Positions 1 to 5,072 of a stretch of DNA of 5,072 bases are shown piece by piece. The position numbers were made by a program, and so were the translations under genes. Positions within the stretch are counted from its first letter, which is position 1. Each line of letters starts with the position of its first letter. This stretch comes from Betaproteobacteria bacterium (GTDB taxonomy: Bacteria > Pseudomonadota > Gammaproteobacteria > Burkholderiales > Sulfuriferulaceae): the NCBI GenBank assembly GCA_003455595.1, contig DMQT01000043.1, forward strand, positions 8,082-13,153. The letters are read 5' to 3'. A model generated the notes under the pieces. That model made no database searches and was not told the DNA's origin. It saw nothing but the letters and a program-made list of their open reading frames with translations.

Positions 1-296
1 CGTTCCGGCTGGATATGGACGCGCAACGGCTGCTGTGCGACGGCGAGGAAATCGCACTGACTACGGCGGAGTTCGCCATTTTGCGCATCTTCGTCGAACA
101 CCCTAACCGGGTGCTGACGCGCGACGGCCTGATGGATATGATCAAGGGCTACGAACGCGACCCGTTCGACCGCAGCATCGATGTGCGCGTCACGCGTCTG
201 CGTCGCAAGATCGAGCCGGATCCGGCCAATCCGGTGTATATCCGCACCGTGTGGGGACAAGGTTATCTGTTTGCGCCGAAGGGCGCGGCTGCATGA
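1..296 (+). CDS. ompR: OmpR-family response regulator, C-terminal DNA-binding part (5' partial)
   Basis: This is the DNA-binding end of a cytoplasmic two-component transcription factor that would be phosphorylated by the kinase encoded next to it. The reading frame is open from position 3, and the window edge removes the receiver domain with its phospho-acceptor aspartate. What remains is a complete winged-helix domain: a beta-strand entry around 'LLCDGEEIALT', the helix 'TAEFAILRIFVEHPNRVLTR', a recognition-helix region 'DRSIDVRVTRLRRKIE', and the wing 'YIRTVWGQGYLF'. These match E. coli OmpR as I remember it ('ERSIDVQISRLRRMVE', 'YIQTVWGLGYVF') closely, including the DPA.P.YI stretch. The stop codon TGA overlaps the ATG of the kinase gene (ATGA, 293-296), so the two are probably translationally coupled. 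The symbol is by similarity. In some betaproteobacteria the same type of regulator is called RisA, and the target genes cannot be read from this window. Confidence 0.93.
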   Translation, partial: FRLDMDAQRLLCDGEEIALTTAEFAILRIFVEHPNRVLTRDGLMDMIKGYERDPFDRSIDVRVTRLRRKIEPDPANPVYIRTVWGQGYLFAPKGAAA

Positions 297-1597
297 GGCT
301 GTGGCCAGCGTCGCTGTTTGGGCGCACGGCGGCGATCCTCGGGCTGGCGTTTCTGGCGTTCCAGATTGCGGCGCTGGCGCTGGTGGCCTTCACCATTCTC
401 AAGCCCATGGCGCTGCGTTCCGCCGATGACCTTGCCGCGCTGATGGTGCTGTCGGCGCAAACCTGGGCCGAGTTGCCGCCGGAAACCCGGCCTGTGTTTG
501 AGCGTGAGCTGGCGCAGCACCACCATCTACTGATTCAAAACGCCGACAGACCACTGGCGACCCGTGCCGACAATTTTCTCAACAGTCACTACATCGAAGC
601 CGCGCTCTCCCGCCGTACCGGGCAGGACGTCATGCTCAAAGCCGGCCAACCCGGCTGGGCCTGGGCCGAAATGCGCATGGGAGGGCACGCTATCCGCATT
701 GGCTTTGAGCGCGACCGCTATGGTGTGCAGTCGCCGTTGGCGGCAGTCGGGCTGGTCAGCCTGGGCGCGCTGCTGACCTGGATCACGGCTTTGATTGTGG
801 TGCGCCGCATCAGCCGCACGCTGGCGCGGCTGGCGAGCGCGGCGGGCGAGGTCGGGCAGGGGCAGATGCCGCAGCCGCTGCCTGAATCGGGCGCGACTGA
901 GCTGGCATGCCTGAGCCAGGCGTTCAATCGCATGGCGAATGAAGTACAGGCGTTGCTGGCGAACCGCACCACGCTGCTGGCGGGGATTTCGCACGACTTG
1001 CGTACGCCGATTGCACGCATGCGGCTGGCACTGGCGATGTTGCCAGAAGACGCTGATCCGCAGCTGATGCATCAGATCGAACACGACCTGGAAGAAATGA
1101 ATCGGCTGATCGGCGGGTTCCTGGAGTTGTCACGCGGCTTGCAGGCGGAGCCGCCCAGCAAAGTCGATTTCAATATCCTGCTTGGCACCCTGGCCGACGA
1201 CGCTCGACGCAGCGGCGGGCAGGTCGAATGGCAGCCCGGTGCAGCATGCGTGGCCGAGGCAGGCGTGCAATCGCTACAGCGGGTGCTGTCGAATTTGATT
1301 GAAAACGCCTTGCGCTACGGCGAAAACAGGCCGGTGACGCTGGCCTGCCGCTGCAGCGAGCGCTTGATCGAAATTGATATATTGGATCGCGGCCCGGGGA
1401 TTCCACCTGATCAGTTCGACGCGGTGTTCCAGCCGTTTTACCGGCTTGAAAGTTCACGCAGCAAGGCCACCGGTGGCAGCGGGCTGGGGCTGGCGATTGC
1501 CCAGCAGCTGGCGCAGGCCAATCACTGGCAACTCAGCCTGCGGGCGCGTGACGGCGGCGGGCTGATGGCGCGCTTGTCTATTCCGGTCGTCACATAA
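293..1597 (+). CDS. envZ: EnvZ-type membrane sensor histidine kinase
   Basis: This 434-aa inner-membrane kinase is the likely partner of the upstream OmpR-type regulator. In order: TM1 (about residues 12-36), a periplasmic domain of about 112 residues, TM2 (about 149-170), a HAMP linker (about 171-222), then the dimerisation and phosphotransfer H-box 'GISHDLRTP' with phospho-acceptor His234. The ATPase domain has an N-box 'NLIENALRYG' (Asn334, Asn338), a G1 box 'DRGPGIP' (Asp365), an F-box 'FQPFYRLE' (Phe379) and a G2 box 'GGSGLGLAI' (394-402). No catalytic residue is missing. The length is close to EnvZ (450 aa). The periplasmic segment 'LPPETRPVFERELAQ' resembles the corresponding EnvZ segment 'VPPAFRREIYRELG', and it carries a His76-His78 triplet. 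ATG 293 is chosen because it gives the ATGA overlap, has an AAGGG-like site about 9 nt upstream and starts just before TM1. An in-frame ATG at 251 would overlap the regulator by 46 bp. RisS is an alternative name, and the stimulus is unknown. Confidence 0.96.
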   Translation: MRLWPASLFGRTAAILGLAFLAFQIAALALVAFTILKPMALRSADDLAALMVLSAQTWAELPPETRPVFERELAQHHHLLIQNADRPLATRADNFLNSHYIEAALSRRTGQDVMLKAGQPGWAWAEMRMGGHAIRIGFERDRYGVQSPLAAVGLVSLGALLTWITALIVVRRISRTLARLASAAGEVGQGQMPQPLPESGATELACLSQAFNRMANEVQALLANRTTLLAGISHDLRTPIARMRLALAMLPEDADPQLMHQIEHDLEEMNRLIGGFLELSRGLQAEPPSKVDFNILLGTLADDARRSGGQVEWQPGAACVAEAGVQSLQRVLSNLIENALRYGENRPVTLACRCSERLIEIDILDRGPGIPPDQFDAVFQPFYRLESSRSKATGGSGLGLAIAQQLAQANHWQLSLRARDGGGLMARLSIPVVT

Positions 1598-1625
1598 AAA
1601 AAGCCCCTCCATAAATGAAGGGGCT
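1596..1625 (-). terminator. Intrinsic terminator of the minus-strand small gene
   Basis: A 9-bp stem (1602-1610 with 1617-1625) closes a 6-nt loop. Read on the minus strand, the stem is followed by an unbroken run of T (1602 down to 1596), the standard rho-independent layout. The strand is supported in two ways. The plus strand has no T-run after the stem. The single non-Watson-Crick pair (1609/1618) is a tolerated G-U in minus-strand RNA but a C-A mismatch in plus-strand RNA. The first stem base lies 44 nt beyond the stop codon of the 50-aa gene. The T-run overlaps the TAA of the kinase gene (1595-1597), so the two transcripts converge here. Confidence 0.88.
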
Positions 1626-1669
1626 GAAGTCTGCACACGATGCGATGTGTACAGAGAGGGTTCGCAGTG

Positions 1670-1822
1670 CTACCAGGCACGTTGCTTGAGTATCTTGATT
1701 TCCAGAAACAACAAACTCACACACACCATCAGCGTACGGTTGGTCTTGGCCTTGAAAAAATCGAACAGGGCGCGCGTGGCGGTGAATTCAATGCTCATCT
1801 TTTGTGACAGTTGCATGGTCAT
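1670..1822 (-). CDS. Small basic protein of 50 aa, unrecognised, possibly membrane-associated
   Basis: I do not recognise this protein. The frame runs from ATG at 1822 to TAG at 1670. It starts 'MTMQLSQKMSIEFTATRALF' and ends 'EIKILKQRAW'. A Shine-Dalgarno sequence AGAGGA lies 7 nt upstream of ATG. An in-frame TAG lies only seven codons upstream of the start, so no longer form exists. The ATG at 1816 is possible but sits too far from the Shine-Dalgarno. By hand count 35 of the 50 codons end in G or C, as expected for a real gene in this genome. The product has eight Lys/Arg and three Asp/Glu. A likely amphipathic helix (about residues 13-26, 'FTATRALFDFFKAK') precedes a short hydrophobic run (31-40, 'LMVCVSLLFL') with one Cys34, then a basic tail. 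The run is short for a full membrane span, so peripheral membrane binding is as likely. It is monocistronic, with its own terminator 44 nt downstream. A regulatory RNA that also happens to encode a peptide is the main alternative. Confidence 0.75.
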   Translation of the reverse strand: MTMQLSQKMSIEFTATRALFDFFKAKTNRTLMVCVSLLFLEIKILKQRAW

Positions 1823-1829
1823 GGTGATT

Positions 1830-1835
1830 TCCTCT
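1830..1835 (-). promoter_or_regulatory. Strong ribosome binding site of the 50-aa gene
   Basis: On the minus strand AGAGGA (within AAGAGGAAATCACC) precedes ATG 1822 with a 7-nt spacer, close to ideal. It is the clearest Shine-Dalgarno in the window, stronger than that of glyQ, and it fixes the start of the small gene. Confidence 0.78.
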
Positions 1836-1917
1836 TGCCATGGCTATTGCAAGCGCTGTGCCTGCCTGAAAAACTGGCTGAATGTCCTGTTCATGCGGAT
1901 TGTGTGGGGCGGTATTG

Positions 1918-1943
1918 CTGTGGAACGAGGAAAATCTGTGGAA
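1918..1943. repeat. Short direct repeat CTGTGGAA x2, 18-bp period
   Basis: CTGTGGAA occurs at 1918-1925 and again at 1936-1943, separated by 10 bp. The copies are exact and lie in the divergent intergenic region, roughly 100 bp from each flanking gene. The layout would suit a regulator binding tandem half-sites, but an 8-bp repeat could easily be chance. Confidence 0.3.
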
Positions 1944-2015
1944 GGGGTGACACGGTTGACGCATTCTCGACAGCGGCGTGCACCTCACACCAGCGCAATT
2001 TGCCGTCAAACACAG

Positions 2016-2021
2016 TAAAAT
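2016..2021 (+). promoter_or_regulatory. Candidate -10 box for glyQS (TAAAAT)
   Basis: TAAAAT matches the sigma-70 -10 consensus at five of six positions. It would start transcription near 2028, leaving a leader of about 23 nt before glyQ. There is no good -35 hexamer at 16-18 bp (1992-1999 reads agcgcaat) and no extended -10 TG, so the call is weak. TTGCCG at 2000-2005 is too close to serve as its -35. Confidence 0.3.
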
Positions 2022-2050
2022 CGCGCTTTTGATTCATTCTGGCACCAGGC

Positions 2051-2974
2051 ATGCGGACTTTTCAGGACATCATTCTTACTCTCCAGCACTTCTGGGCGCA
2101 GCAGGGTTGCGCCTTGTTGCAACCCATCGACATGGAAGTCGGCGCGGGCACCAGTCATACTGCGACCTTCCTGCGTGCACTCGGCCCGGAACCATGGAAA
2201 GCCGCCTACGTGCAGCCGTCGCGTCGCCCCAAGGATGGGCGCTACGGCGACAATCCCAATCGCCTGCAGCACTATTACCAGTTTCAGGTGGTGCTCAAAC
2301 CGGCACCGGCAAATATTCTTGATCTGTATTTGGGCTCGCTTGAAGCGCTTGGTTTTGATCTGAAGCAGAACGACGTGCGTTTTGTCGAGGACGACTGGGA
2401 AAACCCGACGCTGGGTGCCTGGGGCTTGGGCTGGGAAGTCTGGCTCAACGGCATGGAAGTCACCCAGTTCACTTATTTTCAGCAGGTCGGCGGCATTGAT
2501 TGCAAGCCGGTCACCGGTGAAATCACCTACGGGCTGGAACGCCTCGCCATGTACCTGCAAGGCGTGGAAAGCGTCTACGACCTGACCTGGACCGAAGGCT
2601 TGAGCTACGGCGACGTCTACCATCAGAACGAAGTCGAGCAATCGGCTTATAACTTTGAACACAGCGATGTGGACTTTTTGCTCACGGCATTCAGCAGCCA
2701 CGAACAAACCGCGCAGCAGCTGATGCAGGCGCAACTCGCGCTGCCCGCTTACGAACAGGTGCTGAAAGCCGCGCACAGTTTCAATCTGCTCGACGCGCGT
2801 GGCGCCATCTCGGTGACTGAACGCGCCGCCTACATGGGGCGTATCCGCAAGCTGGCCTGCGCGGTGGCAAAAAGTTACCTCGACAGCCGCGCGCAGCGGG
2901 GCTTCCCGCTGGCACCGCGTACCTGGGCCGATGAAGTGCTGGCACAGATCGAACAGAAGGCGACCGCCGCATGA
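2051..2974 (+). CDS. glyQ: Glycyl-tRNA synthetase alpha subunit
   Basis: This 307-aa cytoplasmic class II synthetase subunit carries the catalytic core that activates glycine with ATP and transfers it to tRNA-Gly. It works only as an alpha2beta2 complex with GlyS. The family signatures run throughout: '[18 protein letters not shown]' near the N-terminus, the motif-2 region '[19 protein letters not shown]' starting at Gln55, '[20 protein letters not shown]' from Val112, and motif 3 '[16 protein letters not shown]' from Gly156 with the GLER arginine at 164. The length is normal (E. coli 303 aa). ATG 2051 is well supported, since an in-frame TGA lies at 2030-2032 and no other ATG, GTG or TTG falls between. 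The Shine-Dalgarno is poor (CCAGGC just before ATG), unlike the small gene opposite. The stop overlaps the glyS start by ATGA (2971-2974), which favours coupled, balanced synthesis of the two subunits. Confidence 0.98.
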   Translation: MRTFQDIILTLQHFWAQQGCALLQPIDMEVGAGTSHTATFLRALGPEPWKAAYVQPSRRPKDGRYGDNPNRLQHYYQFQVVLKPAPANILDLYLGSLEALGFDLKQNDVRFVEDDWENPTLGAWGLGWEVWLNGMEVTQFTYFQQVGGIDCKPVTGEITYGLERLAMYLQGVESVYDLTWTEGLSYGDVYHQNEVEQSAYNFEHSDVDFLLTAFSSHEQTAQQLMQAQLALPAYEQVLKAAHSFNLLDARGAISVTERAAYMGRIRKLACAVAKSYLDSRAQRGFPLAPRTWADEVLAQIEQKATAA

Positions 2975-5072
2975 GCACACACAATTTATTGATAGAGCTC
3001 TTCGTCGAAGAATTACCCCCGAAGTCGCTCTACAAGCTGGGCGAGGCATTTGCCAGCCTGCTGGCCGAGCATCTGAAAGCGCAAGGGCTGGCGGCAGCCG
3101 ATGCGGCCGTAACGGCGTTTGCCTCGCCGCGCCGCCTGGCGGTACACGTCGGCGACGTGCTGATGCGCGCGGCGGATAGACCCGTCTCAAACAAGCTGAT
3201 GCCGGTGTCGGTGGGGCTGGATGCAGCGGGCAACGCCACGCCCGCGCTGCTCAAACGGCTGGCTGGGCTGGGGCTGGATGCGACGGCCGTGGCACAACTC
3301 AAACGCGCGCCAGATGGTAAAAATGACACACTGTTTTATGACAGTATTGCGCCGGGTGTGATGGTGGCAGCGGGTGTGCAGCTGGCACTCGATCATGCGA
3401 TGGCGAAATTGCCCATCCCGAAAGTGATGAGCTATCAACTGGCCGACGGCTGGACCAGCGTCAACTTTGTGCGCCCGGTGCATGGGCTCGTGGCGCTGCA
3501 TGGTAGCGATGTCGTGCCGATACAGGTGCTGGGGCTGAATGCCGGACGCGCGACGCAGGGCCACCGTTTTGAAGCCGGCGTCAATCCGGTCATGCTGCTA
3601 TCGGCAGATAGCTACGCGCAACAGTTGCGTGAGCAGGGCGCGGTCATTGCCAGCTTTGCCGAGCGCCGCGCCGAGATTGCGCGCCAGCTTGCGGCGGTGG
3701 CCGCGCAGCAAGGTTTGCAGCCGATTGACGACGCCGCGCTGCTGGATGAGGTGACGGCCTTGGTGGAGCGTCCCAATGTGTTGCTCGGGCAATTCGATGC
3801 GGCGTTTTTGGCGGTGCCGCAGGAATGCCTGATTCTGACCATGAAGGTGAACCAGAAATATTTTCCGCTGCTGGATAAATCAGCCAGGCTGACCAATCAA
3901 TTCTTGATGGTATCGAATATCAGCCCGTCCGACCCCGGTGCGGTGATCGGCGGCAACGAGCGCGTGGTGCGGCCACGGCTGGCCGATGCGCAGTTCTTTT
4001 TCGATCAGGACCGGAAAAAATCGCTGGCGTCGCGTTTGCCCGACCTGGACAAGGTTGTATACCACAACAAACTCGGCTCGCAGGGCGCGCGCGTCAAGCG
4101 TGTGCAAGCCATCGGTAACGCCATTGTCAGCATGTTGGCGTCTGACGATCTTGATGTGCTTGGGCCGGATGTGCAGCGTGCCGCGGCACTCGCCAAACTG
4201 GACCTGCTCACCGATATGGTGGGTGAATTCCCAGAATTGCAGGGCGTGATGGGGCGTTATTACGCGCAGCACGATGGCTTGGGCGACGACCTTGCCTGGG
4301 CCATCGAGGATCATTACAAGCCGCGTTTTGCTGGTGATGACCTGCCGCGTAATCGTATCGGTGTGGTGCTGGCGCTGGCCGACAAGCTGGAGACGTTGAT
4401 CGGCCTGTTTGGCATCGGCCAGCTGCCGACCGGCGATAAAGACCCGTATGCGCTGCGCCGTCATGCGCTGGGCGTGATTCGGTTGCTGATGGATAAGGAA
4501 TCCACGCTGCCGCTGGATGTTTTGTTGGCGAACGCGATTACTGCTTATGCAGGGGTTTTTCCCAGCCCACAGGACAAGCTGGCAGATTTCATCGCTGACC
4601 GTTTGCAGGGTGTGTTGCGCGAGCAGGGCTATTCGGCGCAGGAGATCGCCTCGGTTATCGCGCTTAAACCACAGGATCTGGCCGACGTGCCCAAGCGATT
4701 GGCGGCGGTGCGTGCTTTTGCCGCCCTGCCAGAAGCCGAGGCGCTGGCAGCGGCCAACAAGCGCATCCGCAATATTCTGAAAAAAACCGAGCTGCTGCCA
4801 GGTGCTGTCTACATCGGCCTGCTCCAGGCCGACGCCGAACACGCTCTATATAGGGCCATCAACCAGCTTGCCCCAGTGGTTGAAGCCTGTGCCGCGCAGG
4901 GCGACTACACCGGCGCGCTGACCGCGCTGGCCGGTGTGCGCGCCCAGGTGGACCGGTTTTTCGATGAGGTCATGGTGATGGCGGAGGATGAAGCCATTCG
5001 CCATAACCGCCTCAAGTTGTTGGCGAGCCTGTCCAGCTTGATGAACCGCGTCGCCGACATTTCTGCTTTCTC
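2971..5072 (+). CDS. glyS: Glycyl-tRNA synthetase beta subunit (3' end cut by window)
   Basis: This is the tRNA-recognising partner of GlyQ in the alpha2beta2 enzyme. The frame is open from ATG 2971 to the window end, giving 700 residues. E. coli GlyS has 689 aa and ends 'VADISLLQ', while this frame reaches 'VADISAF', so only a few codons should be missing. Recognisable segments are the N-terminal '[15 protein letters not shown]', 'FVRPVHG' (from Phe166), 'QGHRF' (196-200), '[19 protein letters not shown]' (from 332), the HD-type core '[19 protein letters not shown]' shortly after Asp411, and '[19 protein letters not shown]' (from Gly488). The C-terminal anticodon-binding helical domain shows 'LAAVRAF' (577-583) and '[11 protein letters not shown]' (593-603). 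The start overlaps the glyQ stop, with an AGAAGG site about 10 nt upstream. No frameshift or internal stop is seen. Downstream genes lie outside the window. Confidence 0.97.
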   Translation, partial: MSTHNLLIELFVEELPPKSLYKLGEAFASLLAEHLKAQGLAAADAAVTAFASPRRLAVHVGDVLMRAADRPVSNKLMPVSVGLDAAGNATPALLKRLAGLGLDATAVAQLKRAPDGKNDTLFYDSIAPGVMVAAGVQLALDHAMAKLPIPKVMSYQLADGWTSVNFVRPVHGLVALHGSDVVPIQVLGLNAGRATQGHRFEAGVNPVMLLSADSYAQQLREQGAVIASFAERRAEIARQLAAVAAQQGLQPIDDAALLDEVTALVERPNVLLGQFDAAFLAVPQECLILTMKVNQKYFPLLDKSARLTNQFLMVSNISPSDPGAVIGGNERVVRPRLADAQFFFDQDRKKSLASRLPDLDKVVYHNKLGSQGARVKRVQAIGNAIVSMLASDDLDVLGPDVQRAAALAKLDLLTDMVGEFPELQGVMGRYYAQHDGLGDDLAWAIEDHYKPRFAGDDLPRNRIGVVLALADKLETLIGLFGIGQLPTGDKDPYALRRHALGVIRLLMDKESTLPLDVLLANAITAYAGVFPSPQDKLADFIADRLQGVLREQGYSAQEIASVIALKPQDLADVPKRLAAVRAFAALPEAEALAAANKRIRNILKKTELLPGAVYIGLLQADAEHALYRAINQLAPVVEACAAQGDYTGALTALAGVRAQVDRFFDEVMVMAEDEAIRHNRLKLLASLSSLMNRVADISAF

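Larger units (their letters stand above)
1823..2050. other. Divergent intergenic region between the small gene and glyQ
   Basis: This 228-bp stretch must contain the start signals for minus-strand transcription of the 50-aa gene and, unless transcription reads through from the kinase operon, for glyQS. No well-formed -35/-10 pair was found for the minus strand. Frames that stay open here on either strand lack ribosome binding sites and coding character. I saw no recognisable T-box, glycine riboswitch or attenuator. The visible structure is a CTGTGGAA direct repeat (1918-1943), a TTGACG/CGTCAA inverted pair (1956-1961 and 2004-2009), and a TAAAAT box at 2016-2021. Confidence 0.6.

Noticed and set aside
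251..293. In-frame upstream ATG that would extend the kinase by 14 residues
   Set aside because: It would overlap the wing of the regulator domain by 46 bp. ATG 293 gives the usual ATGA coupling and a normal N-terminus just before TM1.
527..1084. Minus-strand open frame of 185 codons opposite the sensor kinase
   Set aside because: It is a shadow of the kinase gene, whose catalytic boxes fix the true frame.
1632..1653. Imperfect hairpin (ACAC/GTGT arms) between the small gene stop and its terminator
   Set aside because: Only about four continuous pairs plus mismatches, with no T-run; too weak to call as a separate element.
1788..1841. 17-codon minus-strand frame beginning at ATG 1841, overlapping the small gene start as a possible leader peptide
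   Set aside because: No ribosome binding site precedes it, and it has no run of regulatory codons. It probably exists only because of the CCATGG at 1838-1843.
1788..2009. Minus-strand open frame of 73 codons overlapping the start of the 50-aa gene
   Set aside because: It needs a TTG start, has no ribosome site, is rich in His, Pro and Arg as expected of a random GC-rich frame, and would run over the ribosome site and start of the small gene in another frame.
1647..2018. Plus-strand open frame of 123 codons across the intergenic region
   Set aside because: It has no ribosome binding site and no protein-like composition, and it lies antisense to the better supported 50-aa gene. The nested start at 1892 also lacks a Shine-Dalgarno.
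1823..2050. Possible T-box or glycine riboswitch upstream of glyQ
   Set aside because: No T-box bulge motif, specifier stem or terminator/antiterminator pair is seen, and no glycine aptamer core. T-boxes are also not expected before proteobacterial glyQS.
2006..3190. Minus-strand open frame of 394 codons opposite glyQ
   Set aside because: It is the antisense shadow of a certain gene (glyQ and the start of glyS); long antisense frames are common in GC-rich coding DNA.
3880..4842. Minus-strand open frame of 320 codons opposite glyS
   Set aside because: It is a shadow of glyS, with no ribosome site and a composition rich in Gln, Arg and His typical of antisense translation.

Overview
The window reads as a GC-rich proteobacterial chromosome, most likely a betaproteobacterium. 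The GlyQ and GlyS proteins are of the heterotetrameric bacterial type, and the GlyQ wording (for example '[20 protein letters not shown]') resembles the betaproteobacterial form more than the E. coli form. The genus cannot be settled from the sequence, and the taxonomic call rests on remembered family sequences rather than a search.

Layout. (1) Positions 1-1597, plus strand: the 3' end of an OmpR-type response regulator, then a complete EnvZ-type membrane histidine kinase joined to it by a 4-bp ATGA overlap. (2) Positions 1596-1822, minus strand: a previously unlisted small gene encoding 50 aa. It has a strong Shine-Dalgarno sequence (AGAGGA, 7 nt before ATG), G/C-rich third codon positions and its own intrinsic terminator. 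That terminator's U-tract runs into the stop codon of the converging kinase gene. (3) Positions 1823-2050: a 228-bp divergent intergenic region that should hold the promoters of both the small gene and glyQ. Only weak promoter signals and a short direct repeat are visible. (4) Positions 2051-5072, plus strand: glyQ and glyS, the two subunits of glycyl-tRNA synthetase, again joined by an ATGA overlap. glyS is cut by the window edge within what looks like its last few codons.

How the genes work together. The regulator and kinase form a classic envelope-signalling pair. The kinase has all its catalytic boxes intact and a periplasmic domain that looks EnvZ-like. glyQ and glyS form an obligate alpha2beta2 enzyme that charges tRNA-Gly. 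The small minus-strand gene sits alone between the two operons and is the one truly undescribed element here. Its product is basic with a short hydrophobic stretch, which suggests membrane contact, but I do not recognise a family. No mobile elements, CRISPR arrays, tRNA or rRNA genes were seen.
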